Assembly (NCBI GenBank): GCA_040775095.1
Contig: JAXGTD010000034.1
Span: 1-31,628 of the forward strand
Reading direction: 5' to 3'
DNA: 31,628 nt
Origin: JAXGTD01 sp040775095
GTDB lineage: Bacteria; Pseudomonadota; Gammaproteobacteria; Chromatiales; Chromatiaceae
Shown here one piece after another: positions 1-7,275 of the stretch (the first letter of the stretch is position 1; every line of letters begins with the position of its first letter). Made by a program: the position numbers and the translations under genes. A model generated the notes under the pieces. The model did no database searches. It was not told the DNA's origin and saw only the letters and a list, made by a program, of their open reading frames with translations.

Positions 1-947
1 TCGTGCTTCCGGACCTGAGCTATCTGGAGTGCTGGCACTTCTCCCCGACCCGCTGGACCCCGAACAGCGGCCACAAGGCGATCCGCCAGCCCCTGGTCAA
101 CGCCTACAACATCCCATTGGACGCTTGGGGGACCATGTGGGAACTGGCCAAACGAGTCGGCTTCCAGAAGGAATACGTGGAGGGTATGAACAAGCAATGG
201 AAGACGAAGAAGGTGACGTTCGACCCAACGAAGGAGTACACGCCCAAGGAGGCAGTGGCCGTCCTGTGGGAGGACGCCACCGGGACACCACTCGACTACG
301 CGATCGAGCACGGCTTCAAGGGCAAGCACGTAGACACCGAGCATCGCTATCTGGAAGGAGTGGAGAAGCATTTCAAGGGTCCGGGCAAGCCCAAGATGAA
401 GCTCTATGCCGATCAGCTTGTTGCGTCCTACGGGAAGATTGCCGAGACGGTCAAGGCCAACGGCATTGAGAACCTGGACCTCGACTACTACAAGCTCGCC
501 ATGTCTCCCCTACCGCTCAAGGCGCACGCGATACCGACTCCGCACAAGAACGCCGAGGACTATCCCGTCTACCTGCTGACCTACAAGCGCATGTACCGCA
601 ATCAGGCGGGCAACACGGCGCAGAACCCGATCCTGAACGCGTTGGGGGATTCCGACTCGAACTTCGTCCTCATCAATCCGGTGCTGGCGCGTGAGCTGGG
701 TGTCGGTGAAGGCGAGGACGTGCGGATCCAGACCCGAGTCGGAGAGGCCCAGGGCAAGGCCCGGATCACCGAGGGAATACGCCCGGACGTGGTGGCGGTC
801 TCCTATCACTACGGCCACTTCAGCCCAGGCTTCCCGGACTACGCAAAGAAGGGCACCTGGATCAACCAGGCCTTGGAGCTGCACCCGGATGTCGTCTCGG
901 GCATGAACTCCTTCAACGATACCAAGTGCACGGTCGTCAAGGCCTGA
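1..947 (+). CDS. Molybdopterin oxidoreductase catalytic subunit, C-terminal part (DMSO reductase family)
   Basis: The gene is cut by the window start; about 315 C-terminal codons are visible and the reading frame is open from the first bases. The last 120 residues look like the molybdopterin-dinucleotide-binding domain that closes this family: a run of the type NPILNAL, then a segment placing 'LINPVLARELGVGEGEDVRI' before a small beta domain, ending with GH-x-SPG and a short tail. The next gene is a four-cluster ferredoxin, the usual electron-transfer partner, followed by a TorD-like chaperone, which supports the family call. The Mo ligand, Fe-S cluster and Tat signal would lie upstream and cannot be checked. 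Substrate is unknown; nearby rhodaneses and a sulfur transporter suggest a sulfur or chalcogen compound. Tetrathionate, polysulfide, arsenic or selenium enzymes of the same family are all possible. Confidence 0.85.
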   Translation, partial: VLPDLSYLECWHFSPTRWTPNSGHKAIRQPLVNAYNIPLDAWGTMWELAKRVGFQKEYVEGMNKQWKTKKVTFDPTKEYTPKEAVAVLWEDATGTPLDYAIEHGFKGKHVDTEHRYLEGVEKHFKGPGKPKMKLYADQLVASYGKIAETVKANGIENLDLDYYKLAMSPLPLKAHAIPTPHKNAEDYPVYLLTYKRMYRNQAGNTAQNPILNALGDSDSNFVLINPVLARELGVGEGEDVRIQTRVGEAQGKARITEGIRPDVVAVSYHYGHFSPGFPDYAKKGTWINQALELHPDVVSGMNSFNDTKCTVVKA

Positions 948-966
948 AGGCGAGGAGAGAACAACC

Positions 967-1656
967 ATGGCGAAATTCGTCCGAGTCATCGACACCGAGC
1001 GCTGCATGGGCTGCCGCTCCTGCCTCTCGGCCTGCTACATGGAGAACCACCTCACCCCGGATTCACCCTGGAACGTGATGATGGAGTGGGAGACGGGCAC
1101 CTACCCCAACGTGGGCCGCAGCTTCGTCACCATGAACTGCATGCACTGCGAGAACCCACCCTGCAAGCTGGCCTGCGACGCCATCGGCGTGCACGCCATC
1201 AGCAAGAACGAATTCGGGGTGGTGCTGATTGACTATGACAAATGCATTGGCTGCCAATACTGCGTGGCCACCTGCCCCTACGGGGTCCCCCAGTACAACG
1301 CCGAGCTCAAGCCGCTCTATCCGGGTCAGGAGCCGACCCCGCCCGAGCGCATGCAAGCCGAATCCCTGCACCCAACCCACCGCAAGAAGGTCAACACGGT
1401 GGAGAAGTGCACCTTCTGCTGGCACAAACTGGAGAAGGCGGTGGAAAAGGGCGAGGTCAACCTCATCGGTAAGGTGCCCGAGTACACCCCGAGCTGCGAT
1501 GTGGTCTGCCCGGTGGGCGCCCGGGTCTTCGGTGACATCGAGGATCCGACCAGCCAGGTGGCCCAATGGGTTGGTGTGGGCAAGGCGACCCAGCTCAAGA
1601 AAGAGTTCGGCACCCGGCCTCAGGTCTTCTACAAGCTCACTGGGGGGGATTACTGA
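967..1656 (+). CDS. Four-cluster 4Fe-4S ferredoxin subunit of the molybdoenzyme (DmsB/PsrB/TtrB type)
   Basis: A 229-residue electron-transfer subunit that would carry electrons between the molybdopterin subunit and the next carrier. Four cysteine groups are visible: CMGCRSCLSAC near residue 14, CMHCENPPCKLAC near 58, CIGCQYCVATC near 93, and CTFCWHK (near 143) paired with a later C-x3-C (near 176). This is the usual DmsB/PsrB arrangement and length. No signal peptide is present, as expected for a subunit exported together with a Tat-carrying partner. The start follows a strong AGGAGAG ribosome site, 19 bases after the molybdoenzyme stop, and the stop overlaps the next start by one base. No NrfD-like membrane subunit follows, which is unusual for this architecture. 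Confidence 0.93.
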   Translation: MAKFVRVIDTERCMGCRSCLSACYMENHLTPDSPWNVMMEWETGTYPNVGRSFVTMNCMHCENPPCKLACDAIGVHAISKNEFGVVLIDYDKCIGCQYCVATCPYGVPQYNAELKPLYPGQEPTPPERMQAESLHPTHRKKVNTVEKCTFCWHKLEKAVEKGEVNLIGKVPEYTPSCDVVCPVGARVFGDIEDPTSQVAQWVGVGKATQLKKEFGTRPQVFYKLTGGDY

Positions 1657-2057
1657 TGCACACGATCATGAATCGACTGTTGGTCGTTGCCGCCTTCCTG
1701 TGCATGCCTTTCGCCGCCGTCTGGGCGGAGGAGCAAGCGGCGCCCACGGATCTTTACGAGATAGCGCAGGCGATCCAGGAAGGCAAGATCGACGTCGGCA
1801 CCCGCTATGACATGAACAAAAACAAGGGACGCTTCCACCTGATCCACTCGGAGACGGTGGGCCTGGAGTGCGAGGGGTGTCATGTCGCCAAGACCTACGC
1901 GCCCGACTACCTGCTGGTGGACCGCCACAACGCCGAGATGAACGCCGCGGGGACCGGCAAGGGTGACAAGGCCGACGTGCTCGACCGCTCGGTGTGTCTC
2001 GGCTGTCACAAGACCGGCGGGGTGGCCACGGTCTGGTACCAGACGGCCGACAAATGA
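1656..2057 (+). CDS. Exported dihaem c-type cytochrome
   Basis: 133 residues with an N-terminal signal peptide (hydrophobic stretch around residues 8-22 ending in a WAEE-like cleavage region) and two haem c motifs, CEGCH and CLGCH. The start ATG overlaps the ferredoxin stop (TGATG) and the end overlaps the chaperone start (ATGA), so it is translated as part of the molybdoenzyme operon. It probably sits in the periplasm and passes electrons between the ferredoxin subunit and a downstream cytochrome. It does not resemble NapB or a classical small cytochrome c in any way I can confirm, and the family is not recognised. An alternative start four codons later would leave the signal peptide intact. 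Confidence 0.85.
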   Translation: MHTIMNRLLVVAAFLCMPFAAVWAEEQAAPTDLYEIAQAIQEGKIDVGTRYDMNKNKGRFHLIHSETVGLECEGCHVAKTYAPDYLLVDRHNAEMNAAGTGKGDKADVLDRSVCLGCHKTGGVATVWYQTADK

Positions 2058-2812
2058 ACGAGTCCGATTCCCTTGCGCCAGGAAGTCGCTCCCGCTCGCT
2101 TCCCGCTCCCTGCAGCGCGAGCGAGGGGTCGCCGGACGCGGCGGCATCGTTGGATGAGCTCAGGGTCCTCGCCGAGGTCCGGAGTCGCACCTGGTGGCTG
2201 CTCAGCCGCTTCTACCTGGAGAGGCCGGAGCCGGCCTTCCTGACCGAGTTGGTGGCGGCCTTCGGGTCGCCGCCGGTCTCGCGGGGCGAGGGCAATCCGG
2301 ATATCGATGCCCTCGTTGCCAGCCTGCAGAAGGCCCCGCCGGAGGACCTGAGCAAGCAGCTGGCCCCCGAGTTCACCCGGCTGCTGCGCGGTATCCAAGA
2401 GGGCCTGGGGCCTCCGCCGCCTTACGAAAGCCTCTATCGTGGGCAATCGGTGGGCGGGGACCTGACCCTGGCCGTGCGCAAGCGCTACCGAGCGGCAGGA
2501 TTCGGCGACGTCGAGCCCGATGCCGGGCCCCAGGACCACCTGGGGGCGGAGCTGCGCTTCCTCGCGCTCCTGGCGTTGCGCGAGGGAGAGGCCTGGGGGG
2601 CCGCGGAGATGGACTCCGCCCTCGACCGAATCGCCCAACAACAGGGCTTCCTGGACACCCACCTCTTGGCTTGGTTGCCGGCCTACGCGGCGCGTATCGA
2701 GGCGGAGTCCCGCGAGCCTTTCTACACGACCGCCACCCGCCTGACGCTGGCCTTTGCCCGGGAGGCCAGGGTCGACCTGGACCTGGTCGAGGCCGAGCTC
2801 GAGGCGGCCTAG
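2054..2812 (+). CDS. TorD/DmsD-family molybdoenzyme maturation chaperone
   Basis: 252 residues, all-helical in appearance, with the TorD-type segment 'PPPPYESLYRG' at about residue 115 and a later 'DHLGAELRFLALL' segment; both are typical of chaperones that hold the apo molybdoenzyme and guard its Tat signal. The ATG overlaps the upstream stop (ATGA), so translation is coupled to the dihaem cytochrome. The first 35 residues are serine/alanine rich and probably disordered, an extension compared with usual family members of about 200 residues. Placement between the enzyme subunits and the Fe-S protein indicates a dedicated chaperone for the gene at the left edge. Confidence 0.85.
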   Translation: MNESDSLAPGSRSRSLPAPCSASEGSPDAAASLDELRVLAEVRSRTWWLLSRFYLERPEPAFLTELVAAFGSPPVSRGEGNPDIDALVASLQKAPPEDLSKQLAPEFTRLLRGIQEGLGPPPPYESLYRGQSVGGDLTLAVRKRYRAAGFGDVEPDAGPQDHLGAELRFLALLALREGEAWGAAEMDSALDRIAQQQGFLDTHLLAWLPAYAARIEAESREPFYTTATRLTLAFAREARVDLDLVEAELEAA

Positions 2813-2915
2813 GCGATGCCCATGCGGGCGGCTCGGATGCGCCCTCCACCGGGGGGCTTCCTTCGCCGACGCCCATTGACCGGCCTGCTCTGGCCAGGAT
2901 CCTGAGGGAGCACGT

Positions 2916-4514
2916 ATGTCCAGTCGCGACCGCGAGGCCCTTCCTGTCTCGGTGGTCTACCGCTCCAAGGGTAGTCTATTGCTCTGTGGGCCCGCGGACC
3001 GGGTGGGTGTCGCGTTGCCCCTGCTTCCGGCATCCCTCAAGGCGCTGGCCCTGATTACCGGCGACCTCGCCACGGCGGTTCCCCGTAACGTGCAGGTGGT
3101 ACCCGGAGCCCTGGTCCAGCTGCGGGGGCATCTCGGCTGCTTTCGCGCCAGCGCCGCGGGCCCCGGAGGTCCGGTGGACCTGGGCCCCTTGAGCCCCAAC
3201 GGCGACGGGCTCTTCGACCTGGTTCTTGACCTCTACGAGCACCCTCTGATCGACAGCGAGGTGCCGCCCCTTGGCTACGCGCGGACAAGGGGGGCCGCCG
3301 GGGAGCTGTCGGCGAGGATCCAGCGCCTGGCCACCCAGGTGGGGACGGTCAACAAGCCCCGCTATTTCAGCTTCGACGAGCGCCTGTGCGCCCATGATCG
3401 CCAAGGTGTTCCCGGCTGCCGCAACTGTCTCGACGCCTGCCCGGCGGACGCCATCCACGCGGAAGGCGGCGCAGTCGTCATCGATCCCTATCTGTGCCGC
3501 GGCTGCGGGACCTGTACCCTGGTCTGTCCGACCGGGGCGGTGCGCTACGCGCGCCCCAAGCCACGGGTCACGCTGCAGCGCATGGCCGAGGCCATCGACG
3601 CCGCCGTTCACGCCTCCGCGGGCAAGACCGAGTCCAGCCCCGTGCTGGTGATTCATGCCGGCGACGGGAAGGCCCTCGGGATTCCCGCCGGGGTGCCCGC
3701 GCTCCCCGTCCCGGCACCGGGCTCGGTTGGGATCGAGCTGTGGCTCGCCGCCCTGGCCCTCGGCGCCTCCCGGGTCCTGATCCTGCACTCGGGCGTGCTG
3801 ACGCCCACGATCGTGCGACACATCGAGCAGCAGGTGGAGGTGGCGCGAGGTCTGCTGCACGCCTTGGGCGAGGCCCCGGAGCGCATCCGTCTGGTAGCCG
3901 ATGCGCTCCGGCTCGATTGGGGCGGGATGGCCAACCCCTGGGCGCCCATGGGAACCGACCGGCTCGCCCTGGCCGAGGGAAAACGCGCCCTGCTGCTGGC
4001 GGCTCTGGGCCACATCGCCGACTCCCTACCCGATCTCGCCGATCGCTCCGAGCCCGGTTTCGGGGCCCCCTTCGGCGAGATCACCTGCGATCCACGGCGC
4101 TGCACCCTGTGCCAGGCGTGCGTCGGGATCTGCCCGAGCGGTGCCCTGCACACCCGTGGCGGGGCGCTGACCTTCACCGCGGCCGACTGCGTGCAGTGCG
4201 GCCTGTGCGTCAACGCCTGTCCGGAAGGGGCACTGTCGGCCGCGCCCGGTTTCGATCCCCACGCCGTGCTCGCGCGCGACGAGCGCACCTTGAAAGAGGC
4301 CTCGGATGCCTTCCCCTGCGTGGTCTGCGGCGCCCCTGTAGGCCCGCGCAGTCTGGTGGAGGGCAGCATCGCCCGGGTGCGGGAGCATCCCATGTTCCAG
4401 GGGGACGGACTGCGCCTGCTCAAGATGTGCATGCGCTGCCGTCAAAAGGCGACGCTCGGACTGGATGACGGCACCCCGATGACCTTCAGCCACACCCGAG
4501 AGGAGAACCGATGA
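2916..4514 (+). CDS. Cytoplasmic multi-cluster 4Fe-4S protein
   Basis: 532 residues, no signal peptide. Two pairs of ferredoxin motifs are visible. The first (about residues 167-205) has CRNCLDACP and CRGCGTCTLVCP; the second (about residues 390-435) has CTLCQACVGICP and CVQCGLCVNACP, so up to four 4Fe-4S clusters. Between them is a cofactor-free domain with GIELWLAALALGA and a long helix, resembling the MvhD/FlpD-like part of similar proteins. Near the C-terminus two further pairs, C-x2-C (CVVC) and C-x2-C (CMRC), look like a zinc or rubredoxin-type site. Such proteins occur beside TorD genes in several molybdoenzyme operons; a role in cytoplasmic electron transfer or cofactor/Fe-S assembly is inference. 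Its 3' end overlaps the next gene by four bases. Confidence 0.85.
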   Translation: MSSRDREALPVSVVYRSKGSLLLCGPADRVGVALPLLPASLKALALITGDLATAVPRNVQVVPGALVQLRGHLGCFRASAAGPGGPVDLGPLSPNGDGLFDLVLDLYEHPLIDSEVPPLGYARTRGAAGELSARIQRLATQVGTVNKPRYFSFDERLCAHDRQGVPGCRNCLDACPADAIHAEGGAVVIDPYLCRGCGTCTLVCPTGAVRYARPKPRVTLQRMAEAIDAAVHASAGKTESSPVLVIHAGDGKALGIPAGVPALPVPAPGSVGIELWLAALALGASRVLILHSGVLTPTIVRHIEQQVEVARGLLHALGEAPERIRLVADALRLDWGGMANPWAPMGTDRLALAEGKRALLLAALGHIADSLPDLADRSEPGFGAPFGEITCDPRRCTLCQACVGICPSGALHTRGGALTFTAADCVQCGLCVNACPEGALSAAPGFDPHAVLARDERTLKEASDAFPCVVCGAPVGPRSLVEGSIARVREHPMFQGDGLRLLKMCMRCRQKATLGLDDGTPMTFSHTREENR

Positions 4515-4678
4515 TGAGAAGCGCACGCCTGTACGGCGCTCTGGCGCTGCTGGCCGTCACCGCGGTTGCGGGCATCGCCGGGCGTCCCCGGCCGTCCGAT
4601 GCCAAGGAGACGGCCATCCGCGTGCGCGATGCGCTGGACAAGATCCTCCAGGGCGCCGCCAGCGGGGATTCTCGATGA
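4511..4678 (+). CDS. Small exported or membrane-anchored protein, possible rhodanese N-terminal remnant
   Basis: 55 codons, beginning with an ATG that overlaps the previous stop and follows an AGGAG site. Residues 6-24 form a hydrophobic signal-peptide or anchor segment, followed by a short charged helix. No family is recognised. It overlaps the next small gene by ATGA, so the two would be translationally coupled. Together the pair resembles the signal-peptide end and the catalytic end of one exported rhodanese with the middle missing, which would make both remnants. A genuine small protein is also possible. Confidence 0.5.
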   Translation: MMRSARLYGALALLAVTAVAGIAGRPRPSDAKETAIRVRDALDKILQGAASGDSR

Positions 4679-4830
4679 TCCTGATTGACTGCGGCTTTAC
4701 CAAGTGCGGGCGTTCGCACAATGCCGCCATGTGGGCCAAGTCCCTGGGCTGCACCAACGTCTACCGCGCCCCGGGCGGCATTACCGCGTGCAAGGACGCC
4801 GGCTATCCCTACAAGACCATTCAGGAGTGA
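4675..4830 (+). CDS. Rhodanese C-terminal half (stand-alone or remnant)
   Basis: 51 codons matching only the second half of a rhodanese domain: the active-site loop CGFTKCGRSH, then an alpha helix, then the NVYRAPGGI strand and a final AGYP segment. The catalytic cysteine position is kept. The N-terminal half with the usual DVR and GHIPGA motifs is absent, and no signal peptide is present in this frame. Start overlaps the preceding gene (ATGA) and the stop overlaps the next gene (GTGA), so it may still be translated. Either a deleted rhodanese or, less likely, a working mini-protein. Confidence 0.6.
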   Translation: MILIDCGFTKCGRSHNAAMWAKSLGCTNVYRAPGGITACKDAGYPYKTIQE

Positions 4831-6008
4831 TAGCGGTGGTTGGGCGGGGGCACGGGGTGGTGTCGCGGGCGGGAGCTCTGCTTGCCTTCGTCGCCACCGC
4901 CTGCGCCGGTGCCGCCTTTGTCGCCTCCGAGGATCCGTTGCTCGACCCCTACTGGCAAAGACCCATCCCCGCCCAGGGCGAGGCGATACAGGCTACGGAC
5001 AGTCCCCCGGCCGGCGACCCGTCGGCCGACGCCTGCCGCCTCTGCCACCCGGCCCAGTTCGAGCAATGGGGCGCCTCGCTGCATGCCAGGGCGGTGTCCC
5101 CCGGTCTTCTGGGTCAGCTCGGGGCCTTCGACCCGGAGACGCAGGAGGACTGCCTCGCCTGCCATGCCCCGCGTCAGGAGAGCATCGACCGGTGGCAGCG
5201 CGAGGGCCTCGGCGGCGCCGGCCGCCTGGCCGGGGTGGATTGCGCCAGTTGTCACCTGCGCGCCCATGTCCGTCATGGGCCGCGGGCGGTCCCGGAGACG
5301 CCCCATGGCCCCGTTACGGCCCTGCCCCTGTTCCGGGAAGCCGCCTTTTGCGCCCCCTGCCATCAGTTCGACGACACGGGGCTCACGGTCAACGGCAAGC
5401 CCTTGGAGAACACCTACGGCGAATGGCGCGAGTCGCGCTATGCCCGCGCGGGCGTGACCTGTCAAGACTGCCACATGCCGGACAAGGCGCACGTATTCAA
5501 AGGCATCCATGACCGGGAAACGACCCGTGAGGGGCTGCGGCTGGAGGTCTCGCGGGACCGCGAAGGGCTGCGCGTGCGGGCGGGCAACGTGGGCGCCGGA
5601 CATGCGCTGCCCACCTACGTGACGCCACGCATCCTCATCCGTCTGGAGGGTGCCGAGGGGGCCGCGAGCCTGGAGCATGTCGTCGCACGGCGCATGCGCT
5701 GGACCCTGGAGGACGGCTGGGAGGAGCTGGCCGACGACCGCTTGGCCCCGGACCAATGGATCGCGCTCCACCTGAGTCTGCCGCCGCAGGCGCAAGGCCG
5801 GGTCGAGGTGCGGGTCGAGCCGGACCACGACTACCACCGACGGATCTATCCGGCCCTACCGGGACTGTTGGGCGAGCGCCTCTCCCGGTCCCAGCGCGTC
5901 TTGCTGACGCGTGCCGAGGACCTGGCGGGCCGCAGCGCCTACACGCTGTATCGGTTCGTCTGCCCTCCATGGCGGGGGACCGAAGAAGTGTGCCATGAAC
6001 GGGACTGA
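4827..6008 (+). CDS. Exported pentahaem c-type cytochrome (cytochrome c554-like)
   Basis: 393 residues if translation starts at the GTG overlapping the previous stop (GTGA); a GTG nine bases later is an alternative. Residues about 14-33 form the signal peptide. Five haem c motifs are visible: CRLCH (C70), CLACH (C109), CASCH (C139), CAPCH (C175) and CQDCH (C212). After residue 230 there are no more haems; a beta-rich domain follows, with a GNVGAGHALPT segment that is common in multihaem cytochromes of the c554 type. It probably acts in the periplasm as electron carrier for the molybdoenzyme system, together with the dihaem cytochrome upstream. Confidence 0.85.
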   Translation: MIAVVGRGHGVVSRAGALLAFVATACAGAAFVASEDPLLDPYWQRPIPAQGEAIQATDSPPAGDPSADACRLCHPAQFEQWGASLHARAVSPGLLGQLGAFDPETQEDCLACHAPRQESIDRWQREGLGGAGRLAGVDCASCHLRAHVRHGPRAVPETPHGPVTALPLFREAAFCAPCHQFDDTGLTVNGKPLENTYGEWRESRYARAGVTCQDCHMPDKAHVFKGIHDRETTREGLRLEVSRDREGLRVRAGNVGAGHALPTYVTPRILIRLEGAEGAASLEHVVARRMRWTLEDGWEELADDRLAPDQWIALHLSLPPQAQGRVEVRVEPDHDYHRRIYPALPGLLGERLSRSQRVLLTRAEDLAGRSAYTLYRFVCPPWRGTEEVCHERD

Positions 6009-6062
6009 GCGGACGCACTGGTAGACGCGGCTCGGGGCCGCCATCGGCGTTTGGCGCCGGTC

Positions 6063-6087
6063 GGCCCCTGCAAGGGGGGCTTTCGTT
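6063..6087 (+). terminator. Possible intrinsic terminator after the pentahaem cytochrome gene
   Basis: A short hairpin (GGCCCCT, loop GCA, AGGGGGGC) about 55 bases after the cytochrome stop, followed by a T-rich stretch TTTCGTT. The T run is imperfect, so termination may be partial. The rest of the 160-base gap contains only GC-rich inverted sequence and the ribosome site of the next gene. Confidence 0.4.
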
Positions 6088-6168
6088 CTGGTGCCGGCGG
6101 ACCCGCGGCGGCCGGTGCCAGCAGTATTCAGCCGCGATACCACCATGACACGAGATCGGAGGAATGGC

Positions 6169-7179
6169 ATGTACACATCCTTGAGCCGCACCCTCGGGCG
6201 CACCCTCTTCGTATGCCTCTTGGGTGCCGCCGGCCAGTCGTTGGCCGCGCAGCTGCCGGGACCCTTGGTCACCACGGAGTGGCTGGACGCTAACCTCAAG
6301 GACGTCGTCGTCCTCGATGTACGGCGCGACCCCCAGAGCTTCATCCGCAAGGCCGGCGGTAGAGGCGAGGTGGCCGGTGTGCAGGCGTGCGGCGCCAAGG
6401 GAGGGGGCAGCGCCGTCTCGGGCCACATCCCGGGCTCGGCCCTGATCGAGTGGAAGGACCTGGCCGTGAAGCAGAAGGCGGGGGACAAGGAGCTCTACGA
6501 CCAGGTCCCGGACAAGGCGGCCTTCGAGAAGCTGATGCAGGAGAGCGGCGTCAACGCCGACAGTGCGGTCGTCGTCGTCAGCCCGGGCGACGGTGCGCCG
6601 GCGGTGGCGGACGGGACCCGTCTCTACTGGTCCCTGAAGTACTACGGCATGGACAACGTGGCCGTTCTGGACGGAGGCGTGGCCAAGTGGGCGGATGAGA
6701 AGCGCAAGATCGAGTACGGACGCACCAAGCCAGGCAAGGGCAACTGGCAGGCCACCGGCGAGCGTACCGAGCTCCTGGCAACCCTGGATCAGGTCCAGGG
6801 GGCGAGCGGCTCGGGGGAGATCCAGATCCTGGACGTGCGCACCCCCGATTACTACCTTGGACTGCTCAACAAGGCGGAGAAAGTGGCGGCCAAGGGACAC
6901 GTCCCGGGGGCCAGGAATCTGCCCTTTGTCCTCTATGTGAAGGAGAGCCCCAAGGGCTCGACCTTCTACTCCCGGGATGAGCTCGAGCGCATCGCCCAAG
7001 AGCTCGGCATCGACCCCGCCAAGCCCACCATCACCCACTGCAACACCGGCCACCTGGCCAGCTCCGGCTGGTTCGTCGTGCACGAGCTGCTGGGCAACCC
7101 GCAGGCCGCCCTCTACGACGGCTCCATGAACGAGTGGGCCGCCGACCCGGCGCGTCCGGTGAGCAAGCAGGCGGAATAA
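6169..7179 (+). CDS. Exported two-domain rhodanese (thiosulfate sulfurtransferase)
   Basis: 336 residues. The start at this ATG is chosen because GGAGGA sits five bases upstream and it leads straight into a signal peptide ending near a SLAAQ site. Two rhodanese domains follow. The first (about 35-185) has VVVLDVRR and GHIPGSALIEW but lacks a catalytic cysteine, as in the inactive N-terminal domain of tandem enzymes. The second (about 200-335) has ILDVRTPDYY, GHVPGARNLP and the active loop HCNTGHLASSGW with Cys291. It would transfer sulfane sulfur in the periplasm, probably to or from the substrate of the permease encoded next. The first domain carries a glycine/basic insertion of about 15 residues after the DVRR motif. 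Confidence 0.92.
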   Translation: MYTSLSRTLGRTLFVCLLGAAGQSLAAQLPGPLVTTEWLDANLKDVVVLDVRRDPQSFIRKAGGRGEVAGVQACGAKGGGSAVSGHIPGSALIEWKDLAVKQKAGDKELYDQVPDKAAFEKLMQESGVNADSAVVVVSPGDGAPAVADGTRLYWSLKYYGMDNVAVLDGGVAKWADEKRKIEYGRTKPGKGNWQATGERTELLATLDQVQGASGSGEIQILDVRTPDYYLGLLNKAEKVAAKGHVPGARNLPFVLYVKESPKGSTFYSRDELERIAQELGIDPAKPTITHCNTGHLASSGWFVVHELLGNPQAALYDGSMNEWAADPARPVSKQAE

Positions 7180-7196
7180 GACCTGCCGGCGCCATG

Positions 7197-7238
7197 CCTC
7201 GCCTGCTCGGGAGGGATTCGCCCCCCGGGCAGGCGAGG
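7197..7238 (+). promoter_or_regulatory. Strong intergenic hairpin between rhodanese and permease genes
   Basis: A perfect 10-base inverted repeat, CCTCGCCTGC and GCAGGCGAGG, with further G/C pairing inside the loop. There is no T run after it, so it is not a classical terminator. It may be a processing or stability element that sets the ratio of the two transcripts. The permease ribosome site (GAGGAGG) lies 20-25 bases downstream. Confidence 0.5.
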
Positions 7239-7275
7239 AGACTTTCGATATGCAATTCCGAGGAGGACGTCCATC

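Noticed and set aside
1..2057. Identification of the molybdoenzyme as SoeABC, TtrABC or ArxAB
   Set aside because: The diagnostic N-terminal part is outside the window and the membrane subunit of those systems is not present in the visible genes.
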